NCBI GenBank assembly: GCA_026724425.1
Contig: JAIUCV010000001.1
Coordinates: 13,746,556 to 13,810,555 of the forward strand
Length of the DNA: 64,000 nucleotides
DNA from: Erythrophleum ivorense
Taxonomy: Eukaryota > Streptophyta > Magnoliopsida > Fabales > Fabaceae
Direction of reading: 5' to 3'
A program made the position numbers and the translations under genes. The notes under the pieces are model-generated. The model did not search any database. It had not been told where the DNA came from and saw only the letters and a list, made by a program, of their open reading frames with translations. Shown here piece by piece: positions 12,331 through 23,940 of the stretch (its first letter is position 1; the number at the start of each line of letters is the position of its first letter).

Positions 12331-12884
12331 AACATTCAAATATCACAATTCTTAAAAGGTACCTAGCCAAAATTTAGCAAAAGTCTAGCAAGTCCAATAA
12401 AATAAAATAAGTGCACAAAAAAAAAAACCTAAAAAGGTAATCCAAAAAGGAAAAAGAAACCTACCAAGCCTAATCAATATGCATGGAAGGGGGGGAAGAG
12501 GAATGATGATTACGGAAATGGCTTCTTCGATAACAACAGTTGATCTAAAGGTACCAACCTAACTCGAAGTAGTGGCTATCATTTTAACACTTACTTTAGC
12601 TTTCCCTTTAGCCTTCACAAGCAAATTTTTTAAATAAATCCAAGATTGGTTAGCCTTAGCTAAACCTTTGTTGCTTGCCTTCAGGTCTCTTTCCAACACT
12701 TCCTTCTACTTATATATGTATTCAATTTCAAAATCCAATAAATTGATTATACAACTTAACTTCAGAATATGAATGTATCATCAAATAGCTAAGATTTCAT
12801 TTGTTGTGGACAAATAATGTTTATTTCATGCTGAATATTTTTTAGCATAATAAATGATTTGTTAAGTCAAGCTTATATATCTAT
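12331..12884 (+). other. Tat region after integrase, including a purine run
   Basis: No domain recognised. A purine tract at about 12484-12502 (ggaagggggggaagagg) resembles the central polypurine tracts of some long Ty3/gypsy elements, but no adjacent LTR start supports it. Confidence 0.3.
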
Positions 12885-13424
12885 CTAATCTTGTAAATGG
12901 GCATGGTGATCTTTTTTTAGAGCCTCATATTTGCTTTGAAGGGCAAATTTTTTAGCTTGTAGATCATTTAGCTGACCTAAATATCTGGTACTTATATCTA
13001 TGCGTTTCTTACTCACCTTGTATGAGAAAGAAATATCGCCTAACATAAAAGCCATTCTATGGTAAACTACCTTAACACTTAGTGTTGCAATAGATGGATG
13101 AATAGACTTTACAAGTTTAATCATTGAGAGCCTTAAGGTAGCCACAGTTTTTGGATCTTTAAAAAATTCTTTTACAATATAGGTCTTTACAAACTCCTTC
13201 ATTAACGGATGAATCATCAATTTTAGAACTTGAGATGGGAGTTTTGAAATATTAATATGAAATTTCATTTGAGGGAATAGCAAGGGTTGGATCAACAAGA
13301 CTCTTAATAAGTGAATATTGAGGTGGCTTAGTCTTAGGTGGTGTTGTTTTAGGTGAAAATTAAGGTAACTTAGTCTCAAATGTTGATGTCCTAGGTAAGT
13401 AAACTTGAGAATGTTGAATGACAA
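12885..13424 (-). pseudogene. Antisense ORF downstream of Tat integrase
   Basis: A frame of 179 codons on the strand opposite to gag-pol, open from a TTG and so lacking a clear ATG at its upstream end. The C-terminal third, around LGQLNDLQAKKFALQSKYEALKK, has the heptad pattern of a short coiled coil. Some Tat-lineage elements are known to carry an extra antisense ORF between pol and the 3' LTR, and its position fits. Further degenerate protein-like sequence on the same strand, such as WFLKYVDWKGHKVYTKAL near 14600, suggests a once longer ORF reaching to about 14960. Its function is unknown. Confidence 0.4.
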
Positions 13425-15703
13425 GCTAAACCTTTTTAGTTAAAAAAGTTTAAGGAAGCTTTGTGGTTAATTAGACTGTCTTTAATGGCAAAACCTTGGA
13501 ATGCTTTGAGGTAGAATGAATCTTTACTTACTTTTGAAAATAAGAGAAAATGTCAACAGAGTAAAAAAAATTACAAATTTAATTACAAACTAACCTTGGT
13601 AGAATTGTCTGGTTTAGACAATAACCTCTTAGCTTTAGGAGCAGTGGGAGGAGCAATAATAGTTGTAGTGGCTGCTTGTCAAGTTTGTCTTATGAAGGAG
13701 CTAATTGAAAATTTTTCAAGAAAATTTTTTAGCAATTTTAAATCAATAGTAGAAGGGACAATTTTTCTTGCATAATCAAAAGGCATGAAGTCAAAAATCT
13801 ACCATTAAAGTTCTACAAAAAAATAATAATTGATTACCTTTAATGGAGCCAGTGACATAAGCATATGTTACTCTTTTTCCTTAAATGGACTAATTAAACA
13901 CTTATCAATCAGTCTAGTTAGATAGTTAGGAGCAAACGTAAGGAAAATGGTGGAAAAACAGTGGACCACTAGTTAACAAATTTTACTATCACACCAGCTT
14001 AAGAGGCAAAGATAAAAAACTTGAAATGGTTAAGTTTTTTAAGATTAGTCATGCTTACTTGCATTGTGAAGGAAGAAGAAAGGGTCAATCTATCGAAAAA
14101 TGTAGGTAAATGTGGCTAACCCTATTGGCAAATGTAATTAAAAAATCAAAAGGCATTAGTATACGTTAAATTAACACAAATTGGCATTCAAAGCATTGGG
14201 AATTATATGGCTCATCAACAATCTTATTATGTTTGGATGTATATTTTACACCACGTAGCAAGTCTTAGGCTTACAACAGGCTACTCCAGCCTAAAACTGT
14301 GTCTTATAGCAAATTAGGATCAGAGTTGGTAAGGGTGTTAACCTAAAGCCAAATTAGGCCAAGTTTTTTCTATCTCAAAGCAAATAGGTTAAAAGAGTTG
14401 CAAGTTTGAAAGTTGAATAACTTATTAGCAACTTTGAAAGCTAATAATTTAGAGGTGAGGACTAGTTAGAGAATTTGGCCATACACATAGGGATTTTCTA
14501 GTTTCTCAACATTAGCAAAGTTAGAAGGGACAAATTCTACAAAATACTTGAAAATTAATGATTGCAAGAATCATAAGGCCTTGGTGTAGACTTTATGTCC
14601 TTTCCAATCCACATACTTCAAAAACCATAAATAGACTTCTATATAGCAAAGCTAGAAATGGAGGGACTAAAGGAAAGGTTCTACCAAAAGTGATAGCAAA
14701 AACATAATATGAGTACTTAGAAACTATAGCTATATAATTTGTATAGATAAAATATTTATAATGCTAGAAAAGAAGGAAAGCATGGTGTTTAGGGTTTGAA
14801 ACGGGATCTTTAGTTTTTACATTGACAACTATAAAAGTTAAAGCTAAATATAGAAAGAATATCATCTCCATCCATAGAAAAACTAGTAATGGTAGTCACA
14901 TCCATTAAGGTAAGGCTCATCATCACAAAAGAAAAAACTAAGGCCGCTTATTGTAGTTGATTGAAAGCCAACAAATCCTAAAAAGCAATTTAGCACTTGA
15001 AGGGATGCCTTGTTTTGACATCATGATTAGATCATAAATCCCCTATTTCTTCTAATCTTTTCCTTTGACCTTGGTAACTTTTTTTTAGCTAGCTCACATA
15101 TAAAGCCATTTTTTAGGCCAAGCACAACAATCAACATAAGATTTAGTGACTAAAAGCCAATTAGTAGTAATGGGTATTATTGAACCTTTAGGCATAATGA
15201 CATGGTCTAACATGAGCTTGGCTTTAGTTGCATTTGAAAATGATAGGCCCAGTATAAAGGTATATGTTTCTTAGCTACATAATATATCAAGGTAGTAGGG
15301 CTTGCAAGTTCTTCTAGCTTAGAAGGTGAGTTGTTAGATTTAGAAAGTTTGTTATCTATGGAGCCAACGCCCATAAAATACTCTTGGTTTTGGGAATCTA
15401 ATGCTGAAGAGATGGTAAGAATGAAATTGAAAAAGAAAGTTAGTAATGGTGAAAAGGAGTTGAAATTTGGGTTTTCCTCAATAAAAAGGCATATAGTGAA
15501 AAGAAGAAAGCTTTAGTTTATAAAGACAAAATTTTGAAATAATTTGTTAAAAAAAATCAAGTACTAACTACTAAATACTAGACAAATCATAAATTATCGT
15601 GTGTTGATAAACATGCTAGGTAAAATTAAAAATTAAAAATTTAAAATACATCCTTTTAGGTTTCTATCATTATCATTAGCTAAAAAGATGTAGGAGGTAA
15701 AAT
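13425..15703. other. Decayed 3' part of the Tat element
   Basis: Mostly the degenerate continuation of the antisense ORF on the minus strand to about 14960. From there to 15700 only short frames occur; the one at 15331-15516 on the + strand has no recognisable domain. Confidence 0.4.
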
Positions 15704-16650
15704 GTTAGCATCGAAAAATATGTAGGTTAGAACAAGTTATAGGTTTATAATATAGGTCACCCTAGGTTAGATCAATAGATAATGTCAACCAAACTAGGTT
15801 TTATTTAGTGGAATTGCTAGCTGAGTTAGGCTTTTAAAAGTTAAAAATAAGCTGCAACATCTTTGCGTTATGCTGAACCCTTTAGAATTGTTGAATTTAA
15901 CAATCCATTAACATGTGGCTTATAAATAGGAGGAAAATTACTTGAATTCAAAGAAATATAAACTAATTAACTACTTTCCCATAACATAGGGATTGAACTT
16001 ACAGGTAATTAACTAAATTAGCTATAAATAGGGAAAGTTTGTAAGTTGACCAAGTCAAAAAACATGAAGAATAAATTGAGAGCCCGTGACCTAAAACTTT
16101 AGGGGAGTGGAGATTAAGGTTAGCTAACATGGCAATTATTCAATAAATGACTAATTATTTTTTTAAAAAGAGCTGATGTGGAATCCATGTACGAAAAAAC
16201 TATTGGCAATGATCCTATATTATTGCAAACATGGGCTAAAACATTAGGAAGAGTGGCAGATGGCTTTATTAGGGATAATGACTAGTTTTAATCTTATAAA
16301 CACTCATTTGTACATTGTTTAAAGCTCTCCCTCGACATTCAATCAATCAAACACAAATTTTCACATTTCATTTCTCTATGTTTATACTTTTACATTTATG
16401 TTCTTAATTTCTAGCACTTATTGTTTTCTTTGCAACTTATTTTATCACTTTCTTCCCTTTAGTGACTCTGTAAGTGTTAGTCACTTATAATCCAATCTTT
16501 AAACTAGGGCTTCCTTTAGTAGTTTATGGACTTATAGTTTATGAACAGAGTCCTTTCCTTAGCATATTGCTTGAACGTGAGAATCAAAGTTGTGGGCTAG
16601 CTAATATATTTAACTAATTAATCAAAATTTGCAAGATAACAATCCCACAT
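15704..16650 (+). mobile_element. Putative Tat 3' LTR
   Basis: The stretch starts TGTTAGCATCG just after a purine-rich run (taggaggtaaaa) and ends near a CCCACA. Its second half has the T-rich low-complexity look of Tat LTRs. No second LTR copy is present for comparison and no target duplication was confirmed, so both limits are tentative. Confidence 0.3.
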
Positions 16651-17816
16651 CTTTTTATTGTCTTTAAATCATGGAAGGAAGGACCACTTGTCTATTGTCT
16701 TCAAACTCTAGTAAGGCCCCACATCTTGGTGATTCTTAGTTTTTCTTATTTAATGCAACTATGGCTTTTTCATAATATACTCATATTTTTGGTTGGGAGC
16801 CACTTATTTTGTAGATATTATTGTTTATAGGAGTCAATTTAAAAGAAATCTTTGGATCAAATAGATACAAATAGTATTAGCCATAAATACATAGCATTCA
16901 TTAGCTTTTCTAAGATTGTTAAACTACCTCCAAATTTGGTGATAATCAAATATATTATTATTTGCAGCAGTTTAACCTGACATGATCGATACAATCAATG
17001 CAGAGATGTTTGTGTATAGAGAGGGTACGTAACAAGAGACAAATACAATTAAGTTCAATCAATGCATTAAGTTGCTTTGCAAATTAATGAGTTCAATTAA
17101 TGCATTAATTGTATTTGCATATTAATGAGTTCAATTAATTTAAGTTTTTATGTTAATGTATAAAGTTAAATAAATTATTGCATAAAGCTGAGTTTGTTTA
17201 ATTTCATTTGTTTTATTTGTTTAATCCAATAGGATATAGTCTTTAATTTCCTCACATTATGTAAAAATTTCACTTAAAAAACAATAATAGTAATGTGGTT
17301 CCATCATGCTAAGTAACTTCAGCCAAGGAAGAGTAACATAAAGGAGAATTCCCTTGTAGTAACTTCATACATGGTAGAGTCAATTGACACACAGTATTAT
17401 ATATGATTAGCTTTTTCTTTTCTTTTCTTTTTTTTAAAACTTCCCTAATCTCAGATTTCTAGGGTAGCCTAATGGAGTTGCCATTGCTAGTCTTCCATAT
17501 AAGCCAATGCATAATCAAAGTCCCCACTCACTATGTGACTATGGCAATATTCAACATTTTAAGCTACAACCCTAAATAAAGGCAACGACTTTCCATTAGT
17601 TTAATTCCATGAATAATTCCACTTCTTTGCACAAGGCGCATACATCTCAATTGTAAATTGCAACAAACTTAATTTTGAGGAGTCCATACTCACCTTAAAG
17701 TTTAGGCATCCTCGAAATATTTTGCCAGGATTGAGGAGTCCATGCCATAAATATAGTTATTGGGTCACCACACTTGCAATTAATCCTTTTCCTCCTTCCA
17801 TTTGAACTAGACATTG
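16651..17816. other. Intergenic DNA, nothing recognised
   Basis: No coding frame or transposon end was recognised. A short internal duplication around 17050-17135 repeats the phrase gttcaattaatgcatta. Confidence 0.5.
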
Positions 17817-17824
17817 AGGTGCAT

Positions 17825-17986
17825 TGTTTTAAATTGCGGTCCGCATCATGTGATGCGACCGCAATATTATTGTTGCGGTATAGGCCGCATTCACATCAAT
17901 TGATTGTAATGTCCGTAATCTTTTTTATATTATTTGCCATGCCCATAACCTAACCACAACTATAATTGCAATTTAAAACCATGCTA
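17825..17986. mobile_element. hAT-type MITE, copy 1
   Basis: A 162-bp element with inverted ends containing TTTTAAATTGC. The flanking 8-bp direct repeat AGGTGCAT (17817-17824 and 17987-17994) is perfect. An 8-bp target duplication with a right end whose complement starts TAGCATGG fits the hAT superfamily. A related copy of about the same length lies in opposite orientation at 57551-57711. Confidence 0.75.
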
Positions 17987-17994
17987 AGGTGCAT

Positions 17995-18422
17995 GACTCC
18001 ATCACTTAATCTGATACGAAGAATAGCTGAAATTGCAAAGGAAGATGAGGAAAATAAGCCCAAATTTTTCAGAATAAGCCAAAGAAAAGATTAATAAAAG
18101 AAGCCCTAACCCCTACTCCTCCAACTCAGCTCTCTCAATCTGTCTGTGCATCAAGCCCTAGCTGTAAAGAAACCTAGTTGCTGTGCAGTAGCTACGTCAA
18201 GCTTCGCGGGTGTGTTGTTATGCGTCCAAGTGTTTTTGATGTACGTTGATATATCTTGCTTTGCATTTTGCATTTTCCTATGCACTAGCATATCTTGCTG
18301 TGCGTTTTGGGCTGTCCAAGTGTCACGCCATCATGTTGCTGTAGCTATGTCATCACGCCATTCAACTACCTCACACATTTTCTGATGAACTTAGGCCAGC
18401 TAGCACCTATAGGGAGTGTATG
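17995..18422. other. Intergenic DNA with a weak open frame
   Basis: A frame at 18146-18385 on the + strand is Cys-, Ser- and Val-rich and resembles no known family. It follows a pyrimidine-rich stretch (cctactcctccaactc) like plant leader sequence. This is too little to call a gene. Confidence 0.35.
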
Positions 18423-18622
18423 ATTAATGTTTGTAAAGTATAAAAATTAATTTTACAAAGATATAAAATTATAAGGACTTATTTAAAAAAAATTATAAGA
18501 ATTAAATTAAAAATTGATGTAAATTAATGTTTGTAAAGTATAAAAATTAATTTTATAAAGGTATAAAATTTAAAGACTTATTTAAAAAAAATATAAGGAT
18601 CAAATTAAAAATTACAAATGAT
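18423..18622. repeat. Two-copy tandem repeat, period about 100 bp
   Basis: The phrase attaatgtttgtaaag starts at 18423 and again at 18523. The rest of each unit aligns with a few substitutions and small indels. Confidence 0.75.
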
Positions 18623-20360
18623 TAATTTTTCTTTAAAAAAAGTAATTTATACAAAAGAAAATGAACTCCCCCGTATTTTTGAACATCGAAGGTAATTGGG
18701 CAATTAATGACTCCAGCCAAACTGATCCTTCCAATCAATTTATGCGTGATTTTAATTACATAACATCATAGTATTGATTAGTGCAAAACAAGCAATGATA
18801 CAATTCTGCAAATTGGGAATTGTAAACTTGTCCCACAAAATTATTGAATTTGCAATCTAATCAATAAATTTTTCAATAATATTGAAGCGAATCAAATGAT
18901 AAAAGAAATTTACCTTTTAAAAAATAAAACTGTACAAATGAATTTTATGTCCACTCCACATCTACGTGATTAACATAACCTATATCCATCATTGTTTAAT
19001 TCATTCTTTGATTCAATCACTAATATTAGATGCTCTTTCGTTTCTCAAAGCATTCCTAACTGGGAGCACGAAAAGAAAAAAAAAAGACTTATTTATCATG
19101 CAATGGTGGTTATAGCAAGTTAGTGTTAGGGTTCAGGTGCCCGAAGGAGATCCATTAGGTCTTTTTATTAGACTTTAAGAGGAACTATATATAAAAATTA
19201 ATTTAACACCATCTTTTGACTTAAAACTTTAAGGCATTAAGTTTTTGGGCCTTTTTCACTTGTATATCCCTCCTCTAATCTAATCTTATCGAATGTGAGA
19301 CCTTTTCCCTCTTTCACCTATACTTGGCCCCAACAATTAAATTTGCATTTGAAGTTAGTAGTCCTATAACCTATTCTTTAAACTTTGAAATTAATAACTC
19401 AGTATTCTTTTGCAATTGAATCAACGTGGAGCAATGTGATCCATTGATGAAATAAATATTTTCTTCTTTCCCACTTATATATGGCTTTAGTCAATGGACC
19501 TCCAGCACTTAATTTTTGCTCATACCTGGAAGACTCGGAGACTTACTTTTAATAGCTGAAGAATCCCTCAAATTCTAACTCACAATGTGTTTCACAATGG
19601 TGTTAAACAAGATCATCCAAGGAATTTTAATCTTTTTTCATACAGATGCACCAAAAACTAAGAGGAGAGGAGATTCTCTGTGATTTGTTCCTCTTTGTGT
19701 GTGTTTTTCTTTTTTTCAGTGTAGAAAAGAGGAAGAATGTGCAACATTTTTTGTTCAGCCCATTTGCCCTATTCTTTTTATTCATAAACAATTTCTACGT
19801 TTGAAATTTGAATTAATTAATTAACGAATTAATCTAGGTCAGGTCATGTATACAAGGTCAATCCATCATAGATGACTCAATATTTTAACATCTTCTGCTC
19901 ATACATGATAAGATAAATAATAAAATATTTTGCTCCTCTTATACTTTCGCACTAGGTGTTCTATTATGATTACCCAGTATAACATTTAGAATCTCTTATA
20001 TTAAAATGCCTTACTATAGAACTAATATAAAAGACTATGATATTCGAAATAACCTTCATATCAGACATGTACCAAACACTACTATAGTTGTGTGTATTAA
20101 TAAAAAATAAGAAAAACTTAGTTACAACTTTTATATTTTTATTATTAGGTTATCCTATGAAAGCATGACAGGTATATAATTTTTTAAAACAAATGTTTAA
20201 TTTTTACAACTTAACATTACATAATTAGGTCTTTTAAATAGTTTTTTACACACATCATATTTTTGTTAAAAAACTTTATAGCAAGGATATAAGAAATAAC
20301 AATTAATCTAATCCTTATAAAAAAAATATTTGTCACTTTATTATGTTCAGTCTTCACACT
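18623..20360. other. Intergenic DNA, nothing recognised
   Basis: AT-rich, with no convincing coding frame, RNA gene or transposon terminus on either strand. Confidence 0.5.
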
Positions 20361-20369
20361 ATTTGCCTC

Positions 20370-20546
20370 TTATTTTAATTTGGTTTGTGATATCATTGGA
20401 TGGTCTTCATATTTGTCACGGTAATCTGCCATTTCCATAAGCTGTGCGGCCTTAATGTAAAAAGCTTGATCATACCATCTGTTGTAGAGGCTTGCGAAAT
20501 ATGATCGTACAGGTGTGGTTTTAACTTTTAAACAACTAAACTTCAT
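20370..20546 (-). CDS. Short exon-like ORF of 58 codons, unknown function
   Basis: ATG at 20546 and TAA at 20370-20372. The frame stays open upstream to 20582, next to a possible splice acceptor (ctgtag). The product starts MKFSCLKVK and contains SLYNRWYDQAFYIKAAQ followed by MEMADYRDKYEDHPMI. Its composition is balanced and aromatic-rich, unlike the low-complexity frames nearby, so it looks like real or recently real coding sequence. The matching part of copy S3 (about 57740-57800) has an indel and an in-frame stop. No family was recognised, and gene structure cannot be settled from sequence alone. Confidence 0.35.
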   Translation of the reverse strand: MKFSCLKVKTTPVRSYFASLYNRWYDQAFYIKAAQLMEMADYRDKYEDHPMISQTKLK

Positions 20547-20940
20547 TTTCCTTCTTTCTTCACTCTCATTTTCGCCCTCTCTCTACAGATCTGCTGACGA
20601 GGGCAATAAAACCAAACAAATTGATGTTGTGAGGAGACTACTTCCGTCAGATCCACGTCTTTTCTCATGTCCTCCTCACGCACTAAAGCTATTCATCGCC
20701 ATCTCCACCTCGATCTTCACCAATAGAAAAATTTATGAGTTTTAGGTGAACCGGAGAACAAAACAATAGCAAGTGATCATAATAGGTCGTATGCTGCCTG
20801 TTACAAATCGCTGCTCTATCTGCTGAGTTTACATGCAAAAGTCTAAAGAATAATTATATCAACAAGAGCTACTCGAATATAGGAGTCAAGATTTTTTTTT
20901 AAAAATGTATTCCATAGAAATGAAACACCCATTGATTTAC

Positions 20941-21053
20941 CTTTGGTACATCGTTGATTTGATAGAGATGGATAAATGGGCCATAATCCTCATCGATAAA
21001 GAATCTTTATCCTCTTCATCTTCATCTTCACCATAAGCTTTCTCGCACCCCAT
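20941..21053 (-). pseudogene. First-exon-like block of copy S1
   Basis: ATG at 21053, then MGCEKAYGEDEDEEDKDSL and a Met-rich stretch ending STMYQ, followed by CAAAG/GTAAAT, a fair plant donor site. A TATATATA box lies about 100 bp upstream on the same strand (21151-21158). S3 keeps an ATG and most of the block (58556 downwards). S2 has ATT for ATG and is cut by an hAT MITE. The phase of this block does not join directly to the 58-codon ORF at 20370-20546, so any gene would need another exon. Function is unknown. Confidence 0.35.
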
Positions 21054-21150
21054 GTTTTAAGTATACAAGAGAAAGCCACAACCCACTGATGTAATTTAAC
21101 TCTTCAGAGAATGGTGACCCCGGTTTGATCCCACACCCCTAGGAGAAAGA

Positions 21151-21158
21151 TATATATA
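21151..21158 (-). promoter_or_regulatory. Possible TATA box of copy S1
   Basis: TATATATA about 100 bp upstream of the ATG at 21053. It is preserved at the same position in S2 (52961) and S3 (about 58658), together with the flanking phrase TTTATTCAC. Confidence 0.3.
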
Positions 21159-21441
21159 GGTGAATAAATTTAGGGTTGGGTCTTTGGACCGTGACTTTTA
21201 ACTAAGGAACGATATTGACTCATACTTATGTATGTAACTAATTTTGTTCCTTTCCTTCTTTTTTTGTTTGTTTATGTTTTCGTTTCAATGTTTGTAGATG
21301 CTAGACCACTTTAGGATATCTTCTTGCAATTATTGGATGCATTCCATGAGGGGTTATTGATAAAAATTGAACCGCCAAAAATTCTTTGCATCCACGCAAT
21401 TCTGTTATATAGTTAATTAACTTTCTCTGATATTTTAGCAA

Positions 21442-21745
21442 GGGAAAATTACAACTAAAGATTCAAATGCTATAAAATTTACAACGAAAGATCTTAAAAA
21501 TTAAAATTACTATTAAGGACTATCATTATCATCGAATTTTAAGAAATTTTACTACTAGTTTTAGAAGATTTATTATTGGGTAAAAGAAAGTTCAATACTT
21601 TTTTACATCCGGCAATAAATTCCTTAAAACTGGTAGTAAAATCTCCTAAAATCTTATAGTAATGATGGTCCTTGAAAACAATTTCAATTTTAAGATCCTT
21701 CTTTGTAAATTTTATAACATCTGAGTCCTTCATTATAATTTTTCC
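21442..21745. mobile_element. Mutator-like MITE, copy 2
   Basis: A 304-bp element with long inverted repeats starting GGGAAAATTACAAC. The 9-bp flanks ttttagcaa (21433-21441) and ttttaacaa (21746-21754) match at 8 of 9 positions. The minus-strand frame at 21539-21754 is a by-product of the inverted repeat and not a gene. Confidence 0.8.
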
Positions 21746-22279
21746 TTTTAACAAAGTCTTAATGGTTCTTCTAATTTATATATATTTCTTAGGACTATAG
21801 GTTTGGTAATCCAACCAAAAAGTTTAATTAACACTCTAAACAATCTATTGTTGTTGCTAGAATTTTAGAAATTTTTTTATTAATATTATTTGTCGTTAAG
21901 CCATATATATATATATATATAATGTTTTATTTTGCTGTGATCGCATATATAGTATGATAGTGCACTAAGTTTTAAAAATATGTTTAACCGAAATATCCAA
22001 ATAAATAAATAAATTTTTTTATACTAAGATTTTAAATTTACATTCTCCTTTCTTCTCTAATTAATTATTTACACAAAAAAAATATAACTATTTTTATTTA
22101 ATTCCTTCCATTCTCATTCCTTTCCTTGTTATCCTCTTAAAAATATTTTTTTAAAAAGAACTCAATTCTTTTTGACTTCTTTAAAATTTTCAAACATTAG
22201 TTCTTACCTTTTCATTTGAATTTTTCAAAAATTTTATTATTTAATAATTTAATACTAGTCTAAATAAGAATATTATAAT

Positions 22280-22544
22280 CATTGTTTACTTACTTGATTT
22301 ATTCATTTTAAAAATATTTAAATGCATGAAAATTTAGGATACCTACTCATTAAACGTCGCCTAAGTTTCATTGTTTACTTACTTGATTTATTTATTTAAA
22401 AATATTTAAATACATGAAAATTTAGGATACCAACTCATTAAACGTCGCCTAAGTTTCATTGTTTACTTACTTGATTTATTTATTTAAAAATATTTAAATA
22501 CATGAAAATTTAGGATAACAACTCATTAAACGTCGCCTAAGTTT
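22280..22544. repeat. Three tandem copies of an 88-bp unit
   Basis: Units are 22280-22368 (89 bp), 22369-22456 and 22457-22544 (88 bp each). Each starts cattgtttacttacttg and ends aacgtcgcctaagttt. Units 2 and 3 are nearly identical and unit 1 is slightly more diverged. Confidence 0.9.
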
Positions 22545-22587
22545 CAAGAACATTTGTTTTTCACAATGCACATGAAGTTTGAAGCAA

Positions 22588-22589
<2 letters not shown>

Positions 22590-22622
<33 letters not shown>
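22590..22622. repeat. (AT)n microsatellite
   Basis: About 33 bases of perfect alternating A and T. Confidence 0.9.
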
Positions 22623-22623
<1 letters not shown>

Positions 22624-23640
22624 CAGTTCACCCTGTTAAGAACTATGCCTTCCGCCGTGAATAGAAAAGAAAAACAATATTAACCCTAGCTTAGATAGAT
22701 TTTCAACTAAATCAATATTGCATTAATGGTTTAGAACTTACCTTAGGAAATTCAACCAAATATCACTTTGCACCCTTGTCTGCAATTACAAAGAAAATTC
22801 CCAATTTAGTCCACCTTCATGCTCAGTAAGGAAGGAGAAACAATTAGGAAACACCTCAACTCAACTTGTAGGTGCTATAAAGTAAAGGTGAAGAAGAGAA
22901 TACCAAGCAAAATAAAGCTCCAAAACCTTCAATTTCGATCGACCCTCCAGCCGAACACACCTCCCCTGTTTTCACGTTGAAATGGAATGGGTTCCACGGA
23001 TTCAAGCTTTTTAGGGGAGGAACTTTTCTAGGAGGAAAGAATAGGCTGAGAAAGTGTTGGAAAAGATTGCTAAATTACTTGGGATCAATAAAAATAAGCT
23101 AAAAGAAGAGGAGGACTGCTGAGCTTGCAAGAGTGTTGCCTTACCTGTGGAAACATGGCTGAAACTGGATGGAGAAGAAGAGGCTTCGGTTTGGACGAAA
23201 GGGCAGCTAAAGAGCACGAAAAATCAGCAGCAACCCATACAAGAAGGTGCAGAATTTTTGTGCAATCATGGAGGTTCCAAAGCTGGGAAAAAAGTTGGAA
23301 GAAAAGAAGATTGAAAGCTACCGCAGCACAAAAGGACGGAGCAAAAGGAAGCTTCACGACGCTTGCACCCCGTGAGAGACAGAGGAGAAGAAAAAAAAAA
23401 TCAGACGAAACTCCTGTACAACTCAGATTAGAAGGGATAAAATGGGTATTGCACTGTTGATGAAGTCTTGAAAAAAAAATACAATGGAAGAAGGAACCTA
23501 CCGAATCTTTCAACGCAATTCCCTTAAGTTGTCTAATTTGTTAGCCAATTGACCTATGGCATAATTTGTGTCTAATTCTCTCTTAATATTTTAAAAATAC
23601 TTAAGTTCTCTTTTGAAGTGTTTATAATACCCAAAATTTA
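22623..23640 (-). mobile_element. Truncated retrotransposon LTR, probably Tekay/Del-like
   Basis: Read on the minus strand, this has features of the long LTRs of Tekay/Del-type elements: a block like ACACTTCAAAAGAG, a pyrimidine-rich leader, and splice-like CAGGTAAG sequence near 23135. The long overlapping frames at 23085-23513 (minus) and 23125-23460 (plus) fall inside and look like by-products of its Ser- and Leu-rich composition. Neither terminus nor a target duplication was found. The assignment is by general resemblance only. Confidence 0.35.
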
Positions 23641-23801
23641 ATTAAATCTTCTAAAATTTTATTTATTATGAGCACTCTATTTTTTAAGTTGATTTTTTTT
23701 AATGATTGAGGGCCATCTAAAATTTAAAACTTTCTATTATTTTCCCTTTTCTAATTTTCATATCATTATAGTCTACTCCTTATTTTGTATGAAGATGGTT
23801 A

Positions 23802-23940
23802 TACTACGCCAAAAAATGGCTTTGTTGGTGGTTACTTTTACCTTTTATTAGCTATTTTCAACCACCAACAATGCAAGCGCCAACAAAAGAGTTAATCATT
23901 TGTTGCCAATTTTAAATCGCCAACAAAACTCCTTAAGACT
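23802..23940 (+). mobile_element. CACTA element end, truncated
   Basis: Starts TACTACGCCAAAAAATGG, one base from a canonical CACTA terminus. It is followed by inverted sub-terminal repeats of the type ttgttggtgg, gccaacaaa and cgccaacaaa. No opposite end was found. Confidence 0.45.

Larger units (their letters stand above)
5640..16650 (+). mobile_element. Decayed Tat-lineage Ty3/gypsy retrotransposon
   Basis: Ordered remnants of gag, protease, reverse transcriptase, RNase H, a second RNase H, and integrase run along the + strand, followed by an antisense ORF region and a putative 3' LTR. The second RNase H (around 10633-11030, core MGDSQLVIK) between the first RNase H and integrase is the hallmark of the Tat lineage. 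All frames are riddled with stops, mainly TAG and TAA where CAG, CAA or TGG is expected. No 5' LTR or primer site was identified, so both ends are approximate. The coding order and motifs are directly readable; the lineage follows from known Tat structure. Confidence 0.75.
20365..22300 (-). repeat. Triplicated segment, copy S1
   Basis: Blocks here align in order with 57730-59330 (S3) and partly with 52740-53850 (S2). Shared landmarks are tgtgatatcattg near 20390, the exon-like block at 20941-21053, the TATATATA leader at 21151, and the block gattttaaatttacattc near 22030. A Mutator-like MITE at 21442-21745 is specific to this copy. The copies are clearly diverged, so the duplication is old. 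Confidence 0.65.

Noticed and set aside
18146..18385. 79-codon Cys-rich plus-strand frame as a small secreted peptide
   Set aside because: No clear signal peptide with cleavage site, no regular Cys spacing and no second copy for comparison.
21539..21754. 71-codon minus-strand ORF
   Set aside because: It lies within the inverted-repeat MITE and the related copies do not preserve the frame.
23085..23513. 142-codon minus-strand ORF and the overlapping 111-codon plus-strand ORF as genes
   Set aside because: Both are low-complexity (Ser/Leu-rich and Lys/Arg-rich) and lie in a stretch that reads as a truncated LTR; neither resembles a known family.
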